64,000 nt of DNA from Magnetospirillum sp. XM-1 (lineage in GTDB: Bacteria > Pseudomonadota > Alphaproteobacteria > Rhodospirillales > Magnetospirillaceae). The notes under the pieces were generated by a model. The model ran no database searches and was not told where the DNA came from. It worked only from the letters and a program-made list of their open reading frames with translations. Position numbers and translations under genes: made by a program. Of the stretch, positions 43,694 through 51,996 are shown piece by piece. Each line of letters opens with the position of its first letter. The stretch's first letter is position 1. Location of the stretch: assembly GCF_001511835.1 (NCBI RefSeq), contig NZ_LN997848.1, positions 2,322,001-2,386,000 of the forward strand, written 5' to 3'.

Positions 43694-45073
43694 TCAGCGT
43701 GACGCATAGCTTTCCGATACCTTCTTGCCGGATGCTGAAAGCTCCTCCACATCAGCGTAGGTGATTTTGTCCACCCCACCCTTCAATTCCCGACATCTAT
43801 CTCGGAAGGTTTCAACTGAGTAGGATTTGGCTCCAGAAAATTTTCGAATTTTCTCCGCCAACTCATCAGCAATATTTTCAAGCTTTGTTAAGCTTCGAAA
43901 AGTGCTTTCATTTGTAGCTAATCCGTCACGCATGCCAGCCGCCAAAGAGTTACATTCAAAAATTATGGCTCCAGCAAGACTTTTCAAACGAAAATTTACG
44001 ATAACTTGAATGGCTTCATTTTTTTTGGATTCATACTGATCCATCGGAATGCCTCGACCTAACGCCTCGACCGGATTCGGAACTATGATTTGTGGGGCCG
44101 AGGCACAACCAGGACGACTTTCATTTCGGCGTTCAGGACCAATATAATCTTGGGTGACGATAAATGGCCTCCGCCTTTCTACATGACCAACAATCTGATC
44201 TCTCAATTGGCCGGATGAGAATGGAATAAGAAGCACGGAATCTGTTCCTGACGACATGGCACTACGAACCGCCACTTCATCTCTTGATGAAAGGAGAAGA
44301 ACCGTCAATACGAATGGATCGCTATTTGTCTGCAAAGATCTGATTTGGCGAATGAAATACGCCGAGTCATTCCCATCAAGCACAGCATCCATGACAACAA
44401 TCTGGAAGCCACCATTTTTGCATGATTCATCAATGGCAATAAAATTATTCGACTCCTCTATATTTGTGATTCCAATTTCATTTAGTGTAAACCGTATTCC
44501 AGATCGAATTGTGCTGCTTGGCTCGCAAATTAATGCTGTTATTTTAGAGTAATCTAATTTAACCTTGGCATGCACAATGGCATTAGGAACGGCAACTTTT
44601 TCAGACTCTTCATTCTCAATAGCGTCGAGAGCAAGATACGCAAGCGGCCTCTGATCAACGACGTCATCAGTCAACAATGACTTGAACTTCATGTCTTCAT
44701 TCATAATGTGACTTGCAAGCCACTTAAGCACAAGATCGTGCAGTTTCTCCGCAACTGACAAACTTCCGCCACGATATAGTCTGATCACCTCATTAATTTT
44801 TCGATTGAAGGCAAAGTGCTTTGCACGATGATCGTCAAAGTGTTGAAAACCAATTTTAGCCATGGCCTTTTCTTCACGGAGAAAGTGCCCTGCGACATAT
44901 TCTTCGAGCATAGCCAAAGCACTTTCGATTACGAATTTGCTTTCTGCTGCCTCGAAAATGACGCCCTTGAGTAAATTGGCAATTTCAAAGAATGCCTTGT
45001 GATCGCTGTCAATCGCAGCATTCCCGACAGAGAAAGCGTCTGACCATCCAGCGATCTGGCATTCTTCTGTCAT
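43694..45073 (-). CDS. Hemerythrin / receiver / GPxRR / helical-domain protein (paralogue 5)
   Basis: 459 residues. Hemerythrin first (8-145): AIDSDHKAFFEIANLL, GHFLREEKAM, DHRAKHFAF, ASHIMNEDMKFK, then DQRPLAYLALDA. Receiver 178-305 with Asp in the phosphoacceptor place (IVVMDAVLDGNDS), the only family member here that keeps it. FIVTQDYIGPERR gives one GPxRR; the second is missing. A shortened helical domain follows. Domain order is swapped compared with paralogue 4. Confidence 0.83.
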   Translation of the reverse strand: MTEECQIAGWSDAFSVGNAAIDSDHKAFFEIANLLKGVIFEAAESKFVIESALAMLEEYVAGHFLREEKAMAKIGFQHFDDHRAKHFAFNRKINEVIRLYRGGSLSVAEKLHDLVLKWLASHIMNEDMKFKSLLTDDVVDQRPLAYLALDAIENEESEKVAVPNAIVHAKVKLDYSKITALICEPSSTIRSGIRFTLNEIGITNIEESNNFIAIDESCKNGGFQIVVMDAVLDGNDSAYFIRQIRSLQTNSDPFVLTVLLLSSRDEVAVRSAMSSGTDSVLLIPFSSGQLRDQIVGHVERRRPFIVTQDYIGPERRNESRPGCASAPQIIVPNPVEALGRGIPMDQYESKKNEAIQVIVNFRLKSLAGAIIFECNSLAAGMRDGLATNESTFRSLTKLENIADELAEKIRKFSGAKSYSVETFRDRCRELKGGVDKITYADVEELSASGKKVSESYASR

Positions 45074-45102
45074 TCAGCAAAATCTCCATGGACTCTATCG
45101 CT

Positions 45103-45147
45103 TACCGCCCGCCAATTCGGGCGATAAAGCCATCAACCTCGCGGCTA
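45103..45147 (-). pseudogene. Remnant of a second MCP gene, 3' end
   Basis: Bases 45105-45146 match the end of the MCP gene at 41694-41735 almost exactly (the coding for [14 protein letters not shown] and the stop). The match continues on the other side of the inserted IS630 element, at 48716-48741, with a few differences. So a second PAS/MCP pair once stood here. Confidence 0.75.
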
Positions 45148-45285
45148 GAGCGGTTCGCGATCTAACGGAATCGCAGGGGATTGAACGAAACCGCTGGCGC
45201 GGTATTGGAGCCTGAGGGGACGGCGAAGGCTCCTGTCTGAGAAGGTTGGTTTTCCACGCCCCCCCCTACAGACAGGAGGCCCCCG

Positions 45286-46143
45286 ATGGCCGAATTGAGC
45301 CCTTTGCGTCGCCGCATGATCGAGGACATGACGGTCCGCAATCTTTCGCCGGCGACGCAACGATCCTACCTTCATGCGGTTTCGAAGTTCAGCCGCTTCT
45401 TCAATCGATCGCCGGATCGGCTCGACCTTGAAGACGTGCGCACGTGGCAGGTCCACTTGGTGTCGCAGGGGATTTCGTGGGCCAGCCTCAACCAGTTTGT
45501 GGCGGCGCTGCGGTTCTTCTACGGGGTGACGCTGCGGTGCCCCGAGACCCCGGAGCGGATCACCTATGCCCGCCAGCCGCGGCGGTTGCCAGTAGTATTG
45601 AGCGCCGACGAGGTGGTGCGCTTCCTGGAGGCGGTGCCCAGCCTGAAGAACCGCACGGCGCTGACCACGGCCTATGCCGCCGGGCTGCGAGTATCAGAGG
45701 TGGTGGCGCTCAAGCTGGCCGACATCGACAGCGGCCGGATGGTGATCCGGGTCGAGCAGGGCAAGGGGCGCAAGGACCGCTACGTCATGTTGTCGGCGCA
45801 GTTGCTCGGCATCCTGCGCACCTATTGGCGGCTGGCGCGGCCCGGGCATTGGCTGTTTCCCGGCCGCGAGGACAAGCCGATCGAGCCGAATGTGCTGAAT
45901 TGCGCGTGCCGCTCGGCCTGTGCCGCCGCCGGGATCGACAAGTGCGTCACCGTTCATACCCTGCGCCACAGCTTTGCCACCCATCTGCTGGAAGCGGGCA
46001 CCGACATCCGCATCATTCAGGTGCTGCTCGGCCACAACAATCTGTCGACCACGGCCCGCTACACCCAGGTCTCCAACGCAATGATCGCCAAGACGACCAG
46101 CCCACTCGACGGCCTCGACCTGATGGTGGTGCCGCCGTCCTGA
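45286..46143 (+). CDS. Tyrosine recombinase of the IS91-type element
   Basis: 285 residues: an N-terminal SAM-like domain (MAELSPLRRRMIEDMTVRNL, then SRFFNRSPDRLDLEDVRTW) and a catalytic domain with Arg in AAGLRVSEVVALKL, then HTLRHSFATHLLEAG (His, Arg), HNN box LLGHNNLSTT and the nucleophile Tyr in TARYTQVS. All catalytic residues are present. Strong GGAGG just upstream. Its stop is followed at once by the transposase ATG. Confidence 0.9.
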   Translation: MAELSPLRRRMIEDMTVRNLSPATQRSYLHAVSKFSRFFNRSPDRLDLEDVRTWQVHLVSQGISWASLNQFVAALRFFYGVTLRCPETPERITYARQPRRLPVVLSADEVVRFLEAVPSLKNRTALTTAYAAGLRVSEVVALKLADIDSGRMVIRVEQGKGRKDRYVMLSAQLLGILRTYWRLARPGHWLFPGREDKPIEPNVLNCACRSACAAAGIDKCVTVHTLRHSFATHLLEAGTDIRIIQVLLGHNNLSTTARYTQVSNAMIAKTTSPLDGLDLMVVPPS

Positions 46144-46144
46144 G

Positions 46145-47353
46145 ATGGCAGCCATGGCCGGGGGACTGGAGGTGGCGGACGTGTTCCGCCGCTTCGGCAG
46201 TGCATGGCGGGCTGCCCAGGATGGACATCTCGACCGCGGCCGCCGCCGGGTGATGGCCGCCATCGAGGCTTGCCGAACGGCGCAATTGGGCGGCCATAGC
46301 GAGTCCTGTGGTGCGTGCGGGCTGGTGCGCATCGCCTACAATTCCTGCCGCAACCGGCATTGTCCCAAATGCCAGGGGCTGGCACGCGCCCAGTGGCTGG
46401 CCGACCGCCAAGCCGAGTTGCTGCCGGTGCCATACTTCCACGTCGTCTTCACCGTGCCGGCCGAGATCGCCGCCATTGCCTTCCACAACAAGGCGGTGGT
46501 CTACGACATCCTGTTCAAGGCGACAGCCGAGACACTGCGCACCATCGCCGCCGATCCCAGGCATCTCGGCGCCGAACCCGGTTTCGTCGCCGTGCTGCAC
46601 ACCTGGGGACAGGCGCTCCAGCACCATCCCCATCTCCATTGCGTGGTGCCGGCCGGCGGCCTGTCGCCGGACGGAAGCCGCTGGGTCGCCTGCCGTCCGG
46701 GCTTCTTCCTGCCGGTGCGTGTGCTGTCCCGGTTGTTCCGCCGCTTGTTTCTGGCCCAAATGACGGCGGCGTTCCTGGCGGGCAAGCTCGCCTTCTTCTC
46801 CGACCTCGCAGCCCTCGCCGAGCCGGCCGCCTTTGCCCGCCATCTGGCGCCGCTGCGCAAAACCGACTGGGTGGTCTACGCCAAACGCCCATTCGGCGGC
46901 CCCGAGCAGGTGCTGGCCTATCTCGGCCGCTACACCCACCGCGTTGCCATCGCCAACAGCCGCCTGGTCGAGATCGCGGACGGCTCGGTCCGTTTCCGCT
47001 GGAAAGACTATCGTCATCACGACAAGCAGAAGGTGATGACGCTGCAGCCCGGCGAATTCATCCGCCGCTTCCTGCTCCACGTCTTGCCCGACGGCTTCCA
47101 CCGCATCCGTCATTACGGATTCCTCGCCAACGGCCAGCGGGCGGCCAAGCTGGAAAACTGCCGTCGCCTGCTGGCCGTGCCGGCGCCGGCAACGGTCACG
47201 GCGGGGACGCCCGACGACTACCGCGACCGCCATCACCGCCTCACCGGCCACGACCTCCGCCGCTGCCCATGCTGCGGCGGCACTATGGCGCCGCTCGGCG
47301 CCATCCCTCGATCACCGGCCGGCCATGCCGCCTACCGGATCGACACGTCATGA
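46145..47353 (+). CDS. IS91-family transposase
   Basis: 402 residues. N-terminal zinc-binding region (CGACGLVRIAYNSCRNRHC, CPKCQ), then the HUH motif HHPHLHCVVPAGG and the catalytic Tyr in YLGRYTHRVAIAN. A late CPCCGG is a second zinc knuckle. The single-Tyr pattern fits IS91-like rolling-circle transposases. Coupled to the recombinase gene. Confidence 0.9.
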   Translation: MAAMAGGLEVADVFRRFGSAWRAAQDGHLDRGRRRVMAAIEACRTAQLGGHSESCGACGLVRIAYNSCRNRHCPKCQGLARAQWLADRQAELLPVPYFHVVFTVPAEIAAIAFHNKAVVYDILFKATAETLRTIAADPRHLGAEPGFVAVLHTWGQALQHHPHLHCVVPAGGLSPDGSRWVACRPGFFLPVRVLSRLFRRLFLAQMTAAFLAGKLAFFSDLAALAEPAAFARHLAPLRKTDWVVYAKRPFGGPEQVLAYLGRYTHRVAIANSRLVEIADGSVRFRWKDYRHHDKQKVMTLQPGEFIRRFLLHVLPDGFHRIRHYGFLANGQRAAKLENCRRLLAVPAPATVTAGTPDDYRDRHHRLTGHDLRRCPCCGGTMAPLGAIPRSPAGHAAYRIDTS

Positions 47354-47598
47354 CCGCCGTACCGTGCCTGCTCTTGGGAACCGTGCTCGCACCGACGCTG
47401 GCCGTCGGCATCGCGCTCGGTCGCCCACATCGTGTCCTGGCGCCCATCATGGTCAGCGCGATTGCCGCCGATCGGCACCTCACGGCAACCGCCGCCGCAA
47501 TTTTGGTCCTGGCCGCCGCGCCCGTGAACGCCCCCTCGGCCGTCATCTCACCGCCCCAGCCGCCCGGCGCACCCACCGCCACGGCCAAATCCCCATAG
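47350..47598 (+). CDS. Small hypothetical protein of the IS91-type element
   Basis: 82 residues starting with an ATGA overlap on the transposase stop. Ala/Pro-rich with a hydrophobic stretch (CLLLGTVLAPTLAVGIAL). No family recognised. The overlap suggests translation, but the composition could be chance in GC-rich DNA. Confidence 0.35.
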   Translation: MTAVPCLLLGTVLAPTLAVGIALGRPHRVLAPIMVSAIAADRHLTATAAAILVLAAAPVNAPSAVISPPQPPGAPTATAKSP

Positions 47599-47748
47599 AC
47601 CTCGTCTGCGTCCCGCGGTTTCGTTCAATCCGGCTTCTCAGAGGTCCGGCTCCTTTGAGGCTGCCGTCGTACCGGCCGGACCTCAGAGAACCCTCCAGAT
47701 TCACAGGCGCGGCTAATCGTGATTCACTTCCTGTGGAGGTGGCCCACG

Positions 47749-48700
47749 ATGACTCGACCTTTATCCGTAGATCTGCGCGACCGTGTTGCGCGATATGTTC
47801 TGGCTGGCCATTCGCGCCGACAGGCGGCCAGTGTCTTCAATATCTCGGTGAGCTCGGCGGTACGCTATGTGGCGCAATATCTGTCGAGTGGGACGGTGGC
47901 GCCAAAGCGGCAAGGCGGTGATCGGCGCAGTAAATTGGGCGACCATCGGGCCTATGTGCTGCTGCGTGTTAAGCAGGTTCCGGATATCTCGCTGGCCGAT
48001 TTAACCAAAGAACTGGCCGAGCGGGGCGTTCAAATCCATCTTTCCAACCTTGCCCGGTTTCTCCGGGCACAGGGGCTGACCTATAAAAAAAACTTTGGTC
48101 GCGTCCGAGCAGATGAGGCCGGACGTCCGGTTGCTGCGCGAGGAGTGGATTAAAGGCCGCCAACCGCTGATGCGGCGTCAGGCCCATCGCCTGGTGTTCC
48201 TCGACGAGACCGGAACCAATACCAAAATGACCCGTCTGCGGGGCCGCTCACCCAAAGGGGCGCGGTTGAAAGCCGCTGTGCCCTTCGGACATTGGAAGAC
48301 GGAAACATTCATCGCCGGGCTGCGTCATGATGGCTTGGTGGCGCCCTTTGTCATCAATTGCCCGATGAACCGGAAGATGTTCGAGGCCTATATCGAGACC
48401 CAACTGGCCCCAACCCTGGAGCCGGGCGACGTCGTGATCCTCGACAATCTCTCAGCTCACAAAAGTCCTCGGGCAGAACGGATCATCCAAGATCGTGGTG
48501 CCTTCATGCTGTTCTTGCCGCCGTATTCCCCCGACCTCAATCCCATCGAAATGGCCTTCTCGAAGCTCAAGGCACACCTCAGAAAAACGGCTGCCAGGAC
48601 CATTCAGGACCTCTGGGACGCCATCGGCCGAAGCTGCGATCTCTACGAACCTCAAGAGTGCCGAAATTTCTTCAAGGCTGCCGGATATGAACCAGTGTGA
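47749..48700 (+). CDS. IS630-family transposase, two frames joined by -1 frameshift
   Basis: First frame 47749-48153: HTH (LSVDLRDRVARYVLAGHSRR, then SAVRYVAQY) and winged region. Second frame 48095-48700: DDE domain with FLDETGTNTKM, VVILDNLSAHKS and PPYSPDLNPIEMAFSKLK. A run of eight A at 48085-48092 is the likely slippage site; a -1 shift there gives YKK-TLVASEQMRPDVRLLREEW, the usual family sequence. Probably active. Confidence 0.85.
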
Positions 48701-48713
48701 TCGCGAATTGCTC

Positions 48714-48815
48714 TAAGATTTTCAGACTGCTGTGACAATTCGGATTCGGTATAGCCGCTGACCGTCAAAAACACATCGTTTACGTAGGTCACCCGTCATC
48801 TCCGACGCCTCTTCC
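48714..48815 (-). pseudogene. Remnant of a second PAS/MCP pair, internally deleted
   Basis: 48716-48741 continues the MCP 3' end. From about 48742, GATTCGGTATAGCCGCTGAC and on to 48790 matches the PAS gene (near 43415-43465), and 48791-48815 matches the PAS start with its ribosome site. So MCP end, PAS middle and PAS start are joined by large deletions, leaving about 150 bases of a former pair. Confidence 0.65.
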
Positions 48816-48920
48816 AGATTGAATGGATGGTGAACGCGGCCTGATGAGCATACTGAATGAATAAATGAATGCTAACCGATTGCTATAAAGGCATCCCATC
48901 CGTTTATGAATTTCGATAAG

Positions 48921-49061
48921 GATCGTGCGGCGACGCAGGGGGCTCATCTCGGCCATCGTGGGCCTCCTGTCTGTCGGGTGGTCGAAACCAGCCCTGTCAG
49001 ATGGGAGCCTTCGACGTCACATCACACACCGATACCGCCATAGCGGTTCCGTTCAATCCCC
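48921..49061 (-). mobile_element. Left-end remnant of a second IS91-type/tyrosine-recombinase element
   Basis: Read on the minus strand, it begins GGGGATTGAACGGAACCGC, continues with CCGACAGACAGGAGGCCC, then an ATG with MAEMSPLRRRTI, close to the left end of the element at 45176 and its recombinase start. The coding frame is cut after about 12 codons. Nothing else of the element remains. A G-run of 12 bases follows at about 49111-49124; no gene is supported in 48816-49126. Confidence 0.7.
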
Positions 49062-49126
49062 ACGATACATGCCCCACCCGTGCGGGCAAGGGGCACGGAG
49101 GTGGCTTGACCGGGGGGGGGGGGGAC

Positions 49127-50755
49127 TCAGGGATACGGGGGCTGCTTGCTGCGAACGCTGTAGCAGATAACGTCGATGCCTTCGCCATGGGTGTCGTTGG
49201 CGGCTTTCCATTTCCGGGCGACACGCTCGAAGGTGAAGAGGTCGCGCTGGGTCAGGGGATTGGAATACAGCTCTTCCAAGACCAGAACCTCGCCCACGAC
49301 CCCCACCGGCATCAGACGAGCCGACGGCGAAATGGAATTGGCGATCAACTCGTCGCTCTCGCTTCCTTCGGAATCGACCCGGACGGTTGCCATGCTCCAA
49401 TTGATCGCCACATAGGACTCGACCTGCATGTCGCGCAGCATGCTGATGTACAGGCCGCCGCAGCGCAGGGCGTTGGTGGGGTCGCCGAAACCGACCAGAA
49501 TGGCGTTGCCGCTGGTGGTCATGGGGACGCTGACATCTTGTCCGAGGAAATTGCGGTTATACTGGACCAGTAGATCCAGCAGCATGGCCTTCTCGGCCTT
49601 GGTCTTCCGGCTCACCTGATCGAGATACAGGGCGAGAATGGCCAATTCCTTGGTTTCGTAGGTATAGAAGGGGCTGTCTTGCGGTTCCTCGTCAACGGCG
49701 TCATCGACCGGAACAGGTAAACGCGAGAGGGCCTCGTCCTGCACGGAATCGGCCAAAAGATCTGAAATTTGCGATTCGGCAAGCGGGATCGGAGCGGCTG
49801 TCGCCATGGGGGGCGCGTCGAAGGCAGAATCGTCGTCTTCCGCCATCTCCTCGACGGCGGCCAGTTCCGGCTCGGGCTCGGGTTCGGGCTCGAGTTCCGG
49901 CTCAATATCCGCAGGTACATCCACCAGCGTGTCGATGGGTTCCGGCTCGGATTCTTGCTCCGGCTCGGCCAATTCCGGCTGGGCCGAATTGTCCCATTCC
50001 GGTTGGGTCTCGAAGACCGGTTCGATCTCGTTCGAAGGCGCCTCGACCGAAACGGGGGGGGCTTCGAATCCCTCGGCCTCGAAGGTCTCGACCGAAACGG
50101 GCTGCGGGCGTTCGGAAACGGTGCGGGGCAGAGGCTGTTCGGGCTCGGGCTCCAGATCCGCGACGATGGTCTGGGGGCGGCCTGCGGTCCGGCGAATGAC
50201 CGCGCCGGACATGTTGGCGCCGTCGAGGAGGGCGCCGGCGGTCACGGCATCGGTCAGATCCGCGCCGGTGAAATTGGCATTGCGGGCGTCGGCGCCCGCC
50301 AGATTGGCGCCGGCCAAGGTGGCGCCGGAGAAATTGGCCCCCATCAGCTTGGCGCCGGCCAGATTGGCGCCGGTCAGATCGACTCCGGACAAATCCATCT
50401 TGCCAGCCAGATTGGCGCCAGCCAGATTGGCCATGCGCATATTGGCGCCGGAGAAGTTGGCGCGCAGCAAGGTCGCCCCGGCCAGATTGGCGCCCTGAAG
50501 CTTGGCGCCCGACAGATCGGCGTCTTCCAGGCAGGCCCGGGGGAGGTTGCAATCACGGAGATTCGCGCCGGACAGAACGGCCTTGCGCAGATTTGCCAGC
50601 GACAACAGCGATCCGGACAAATCCATCCCGGCGAGATTGGCCCCACGCAGATTGGCGTTGGTCAGGTCCGGTCGTACATCGGGCTCCTGCTGGCGCCAGG
50701 CGTTCCAGTCGCCGGCTCCCTGGCCGAGATGTTGTAGGTGGTGTACGTTTCCCAT
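49127..50755 (-). CDS. Pentapeptide-repeat protein with acidic linker and cyclase-like C-terminus
   Basis: 542 residues. Residues 30-190 are about 30 pentapeptide repeats of the A(N/D)LxG type, a right-handed beta-helix. Residues 200-335 form an acidic Glu/Pro-rich linker (EPELEPEPEPEPEL), like MamJ. Residues 365-540 look like a degenerate class III nucleotidyl cyclase fold: VSVPMTTSGNAILVGFGDP, then ANSISPSARLMPVGVVGEVL. The metal-binding Asp pair of active cyclases is not evident. A GTG at 50785 is an alternative start. Probably a scaffold protein; no known function. Confidence 0.75.
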   Translation of the reverse strand: MGNVHHLQHLGQGAGDWNAWRQQEPDVRPDLTNANLRGANLAGMDLSGSLLSLANLRKAVLSGANLRDCNLPRACLEDADLSGAKLQGANLAGATLLRANFSGANMRMANLAGANLAGKMDLSGVDLTGANLAGAKLMGANFSGATLAGANLAGADARNANFTGADLTDAVTAGALLDGANMSGAVIRRTAGRPQTIVADLEPEPEQPLPRTVSERPQPVSVETFEAEGFEAPPVSVEAPSNEIEPVFETQPEWDNSAQPELAEPEQESEPEPIDTLVDVPADIEPELEPEPEPEPELAAVEEMAEDDDSAFDAPPMATAAPIPLAESQISDLLADSVQDEALSRLPVPVDDAVDEEPQDSPFYTYETKELAILALYLDQVSRKTKAEKAMLLDLLVQYNRNFLGQDVSVPMTTSGNAILVGFGDPTNALRCGGLYISMLRDMQVESYVAINWSMATVRVDSEGSESDELIANSISPSARLMPVGVVGEVLVLEELYSNPLTQRDLFTFERVARKWKAANDTHGEGIDVICYSVRSKQPPYP

Positions 50756-50997
50756 CACAAGCAATCGATCTGTCTTTTCAAACACTCAAATCATACACCA
50801 GACCATGGATTTTTCAAAACTTATCTCCGGTCAGGCGGTGTGATGAAATGAGCGGGATGGGTCTGCTGCAATAACGGTTAACTTTGCTTTAATAATTGCC
50901 AAGTTCTTGTCTTCTTTTTCCGGTCATTGACGAGGAACCAGGTTGTGGTGGATTGCCTCTATTCCGGTGCGTGGCCCGTGAGGGAGCTGTACGGTTG

Positions 50998-51225
50998 CTA
51001 CCGGCTGCGGCCTTTCCCCAGTGCCCGTTCCCATTCCGCGATCACGCTTTCGTCAATTGTCTGGGGCGAGTGTTCCTGGCCCGTATCCGCGCCGGTGGCC
51101 GTTCTCAATTGCGCTTCCAACTCGGCGATGCGCGCTTCCAGCATGGCGATCTTCTGGGCCTGGGTCGGGCGGTCTTTATGCCGCTGCCGATAGCGTCTTT
51201 GCTTTTCCGCCGGTGTCAGGGCCAT
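50998..51225 (-). CDS. Small basic/coiled-coil protein
   Basis: 75 residues: MALTPAEKQRRYRQRHKDRP, then a heptad-like helix AQKIAMLEARIAELEAQL. The N-terminal MALTPAEKQRRYRQR pattern is common in small proteins near mobile elements in alphaproteobacteria; the role is unknown. GGAG lies eight bases before the ATG. Confidence 0.65.
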   Translation of the reverse strand: MALTPAEKQRRYRQRHKDRPTQAQKIAMLEARIAELEAQLRTATGADTGQEHSPQTIDESVIAEWERALGKGRSR

Positions 51226-51261
51226 GTCGTCTCCGATGACGTGGGGCGGGCTCGGCGTGGG

Positions 51262-51340
51262 GCGCGGCCCTCCGGCCGCTTGGCCGCTCGCTCAATGCTC
51301 ACCCGAGCGTCGCGCCTCACATTTGATGCACGGCGCTCTA
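51262..51340 (-). repeat. Dispersed hairpin repeat, copy C
   Basis: Minus strand: TAGAGCGCCGTGCATCA stem pairing imperfectly with TGAGGCGCGACGCT, then GAGCATTGAGCGAGCGGC and CGGAGGGCC. Same order as copies A, B and D. Located between two minus-strand small genes. Confidence 0.7.
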
Positions 51341-51388
51341 AAGCATCGGCTCCCATGCGGCCCGACCGATGCCTTGCCTGATTTGCGC

Positions 51389-51694
51389 CTATGCCTTACC
51401 TGATTTACGATTGAGCAGTTGGTTCAAGACGTCGGCCTGAGAGCTTGCCCGAACCTCAGCCTTGGGGGCGATGGCGGCTTTTTCGGCGGGTTCGGTCGCC
51501 GCGGCATTCTCGGCAGGGGCGGGAGAATGGGCGGATGCGGGAGGGGAAGGGGGAGATGCGACGGGCGGTGGGGGGGCGGTGATCTCGTCGTCTTCTTGCC
51601 CCATCTCGCTCGCCATCTTGGCGATATCGGTTGCGGCGCCGACGATGCCCCTGATGATCGCCAGGGCTTCTTCCTTATTGACGCTGTCGCTCAT
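51389..51694 (-). CDS. Small hypothetical protein, Ala/Pro-rich
   Basis: 101 residues: MSDSVNKEEALAIIRGIVGA, helical to about 35, then an acidic and Pro/Ala-rich stretch, ending in a short helix DVLNQLLNRKSGKA. CTGGGGAAA precedes the ATG at 51694. No family recognised. Soluble by composition. Confidence 0.6.
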   Translation of the reverse strand: MSDSVNKEEALAIIRGIVGAATDIAKMASEMGQEDDEITAPPPPVASPPSPPASAHSPAPAENAAATEPAEKAAIAPKAEVRASSQADVLNQLLNRKSGKA

Positions 51695-51780
51695 TTTCCC
51701 CAGCTCCGACAAAAACGGCCGTCCGGTTGCGGCGGTTGGCTAATCTTTCCTAGGTCCGTCCGGGGCGGAAGTCCCACGCT

Positions 51781-51996
51781 TCAGATCGGTGGAGTGGCAA
51801 CGGAAAAGGCGGGTTTGGAATGGGTCAGCGAGTTTACGGCGGATATGTATCCTCCGACGCAGGCGGCGCCGAGCACGCCGACCACGACCAATCCCAGGCC
51901 CGGCGCGATCGTTAATGTGATCGGCAGTCCCAGGAGTGCTCCGGAGAGCAGTTTCGGTGCCGCTAATTTCAGTCCGGCCAGGGGGGTGTCAAACAT
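51781..51996 (-). CDS. Small Leu/Gly-rich membrane protein, possible magnetosome protein
   Basis: 71 residues, mostly hydrophobic, with two segments (about 12-30 and 32-55) rich in Leu, Gly and Val, including APGLGLVVVGVLGAACVGGY. Size and composition recall MamG, MamD and Mms6, though the LGLGLG run is absent. GGAAG lies six to seven bases before the ATG at 51996; an ATG four codons upstream is less likely. Location just before the second mam block supports a magnetosome role, as inference. Confidence 0.6.
   Translation of the reverse strand: MFDTPLAGLKLAAPKLLSGALLGLPITLTIAPGLGLVVVGVLGAACVGGYISAVNSLTHSKPAFSVATPPI

Larger units (their letters stand above)
45176..47631 (+). mobile_element. 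IS91-type element with tyrosine recombinase
   Basis: Bounded by GGATTGAACGAAACCG (45178-45193) and its exact complement CGGTTTCGTTCAATCC (47616-47631). It carries a tyrosine recombinase, an IS91-type transposase and a small third frame in a tight operon. The edges are inferred from the inverted repeat; I found no clear target duplication. A degraded left end of a related element lies at 48921-49061. Confidence 0.65.
45148..48713 (+). mobile_element. IS630-family element with TA target duplication, containing a nested IS91-type element
   Basis: Ends GAGCGGTTCGCGATC (45148-45162) and GATCGCGAATTGCTC (48699-48713) are inverted repeats with two mismatches in 15. Both are flanked by TA (45146-45147 and 48714-48715), the usual target duplication of this family. 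The transposase is at 47749-48700. A 2.4-kb segment with recombinase and IS91-type transposase splits the left end from the transposase gene. Confidence 0.85.
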
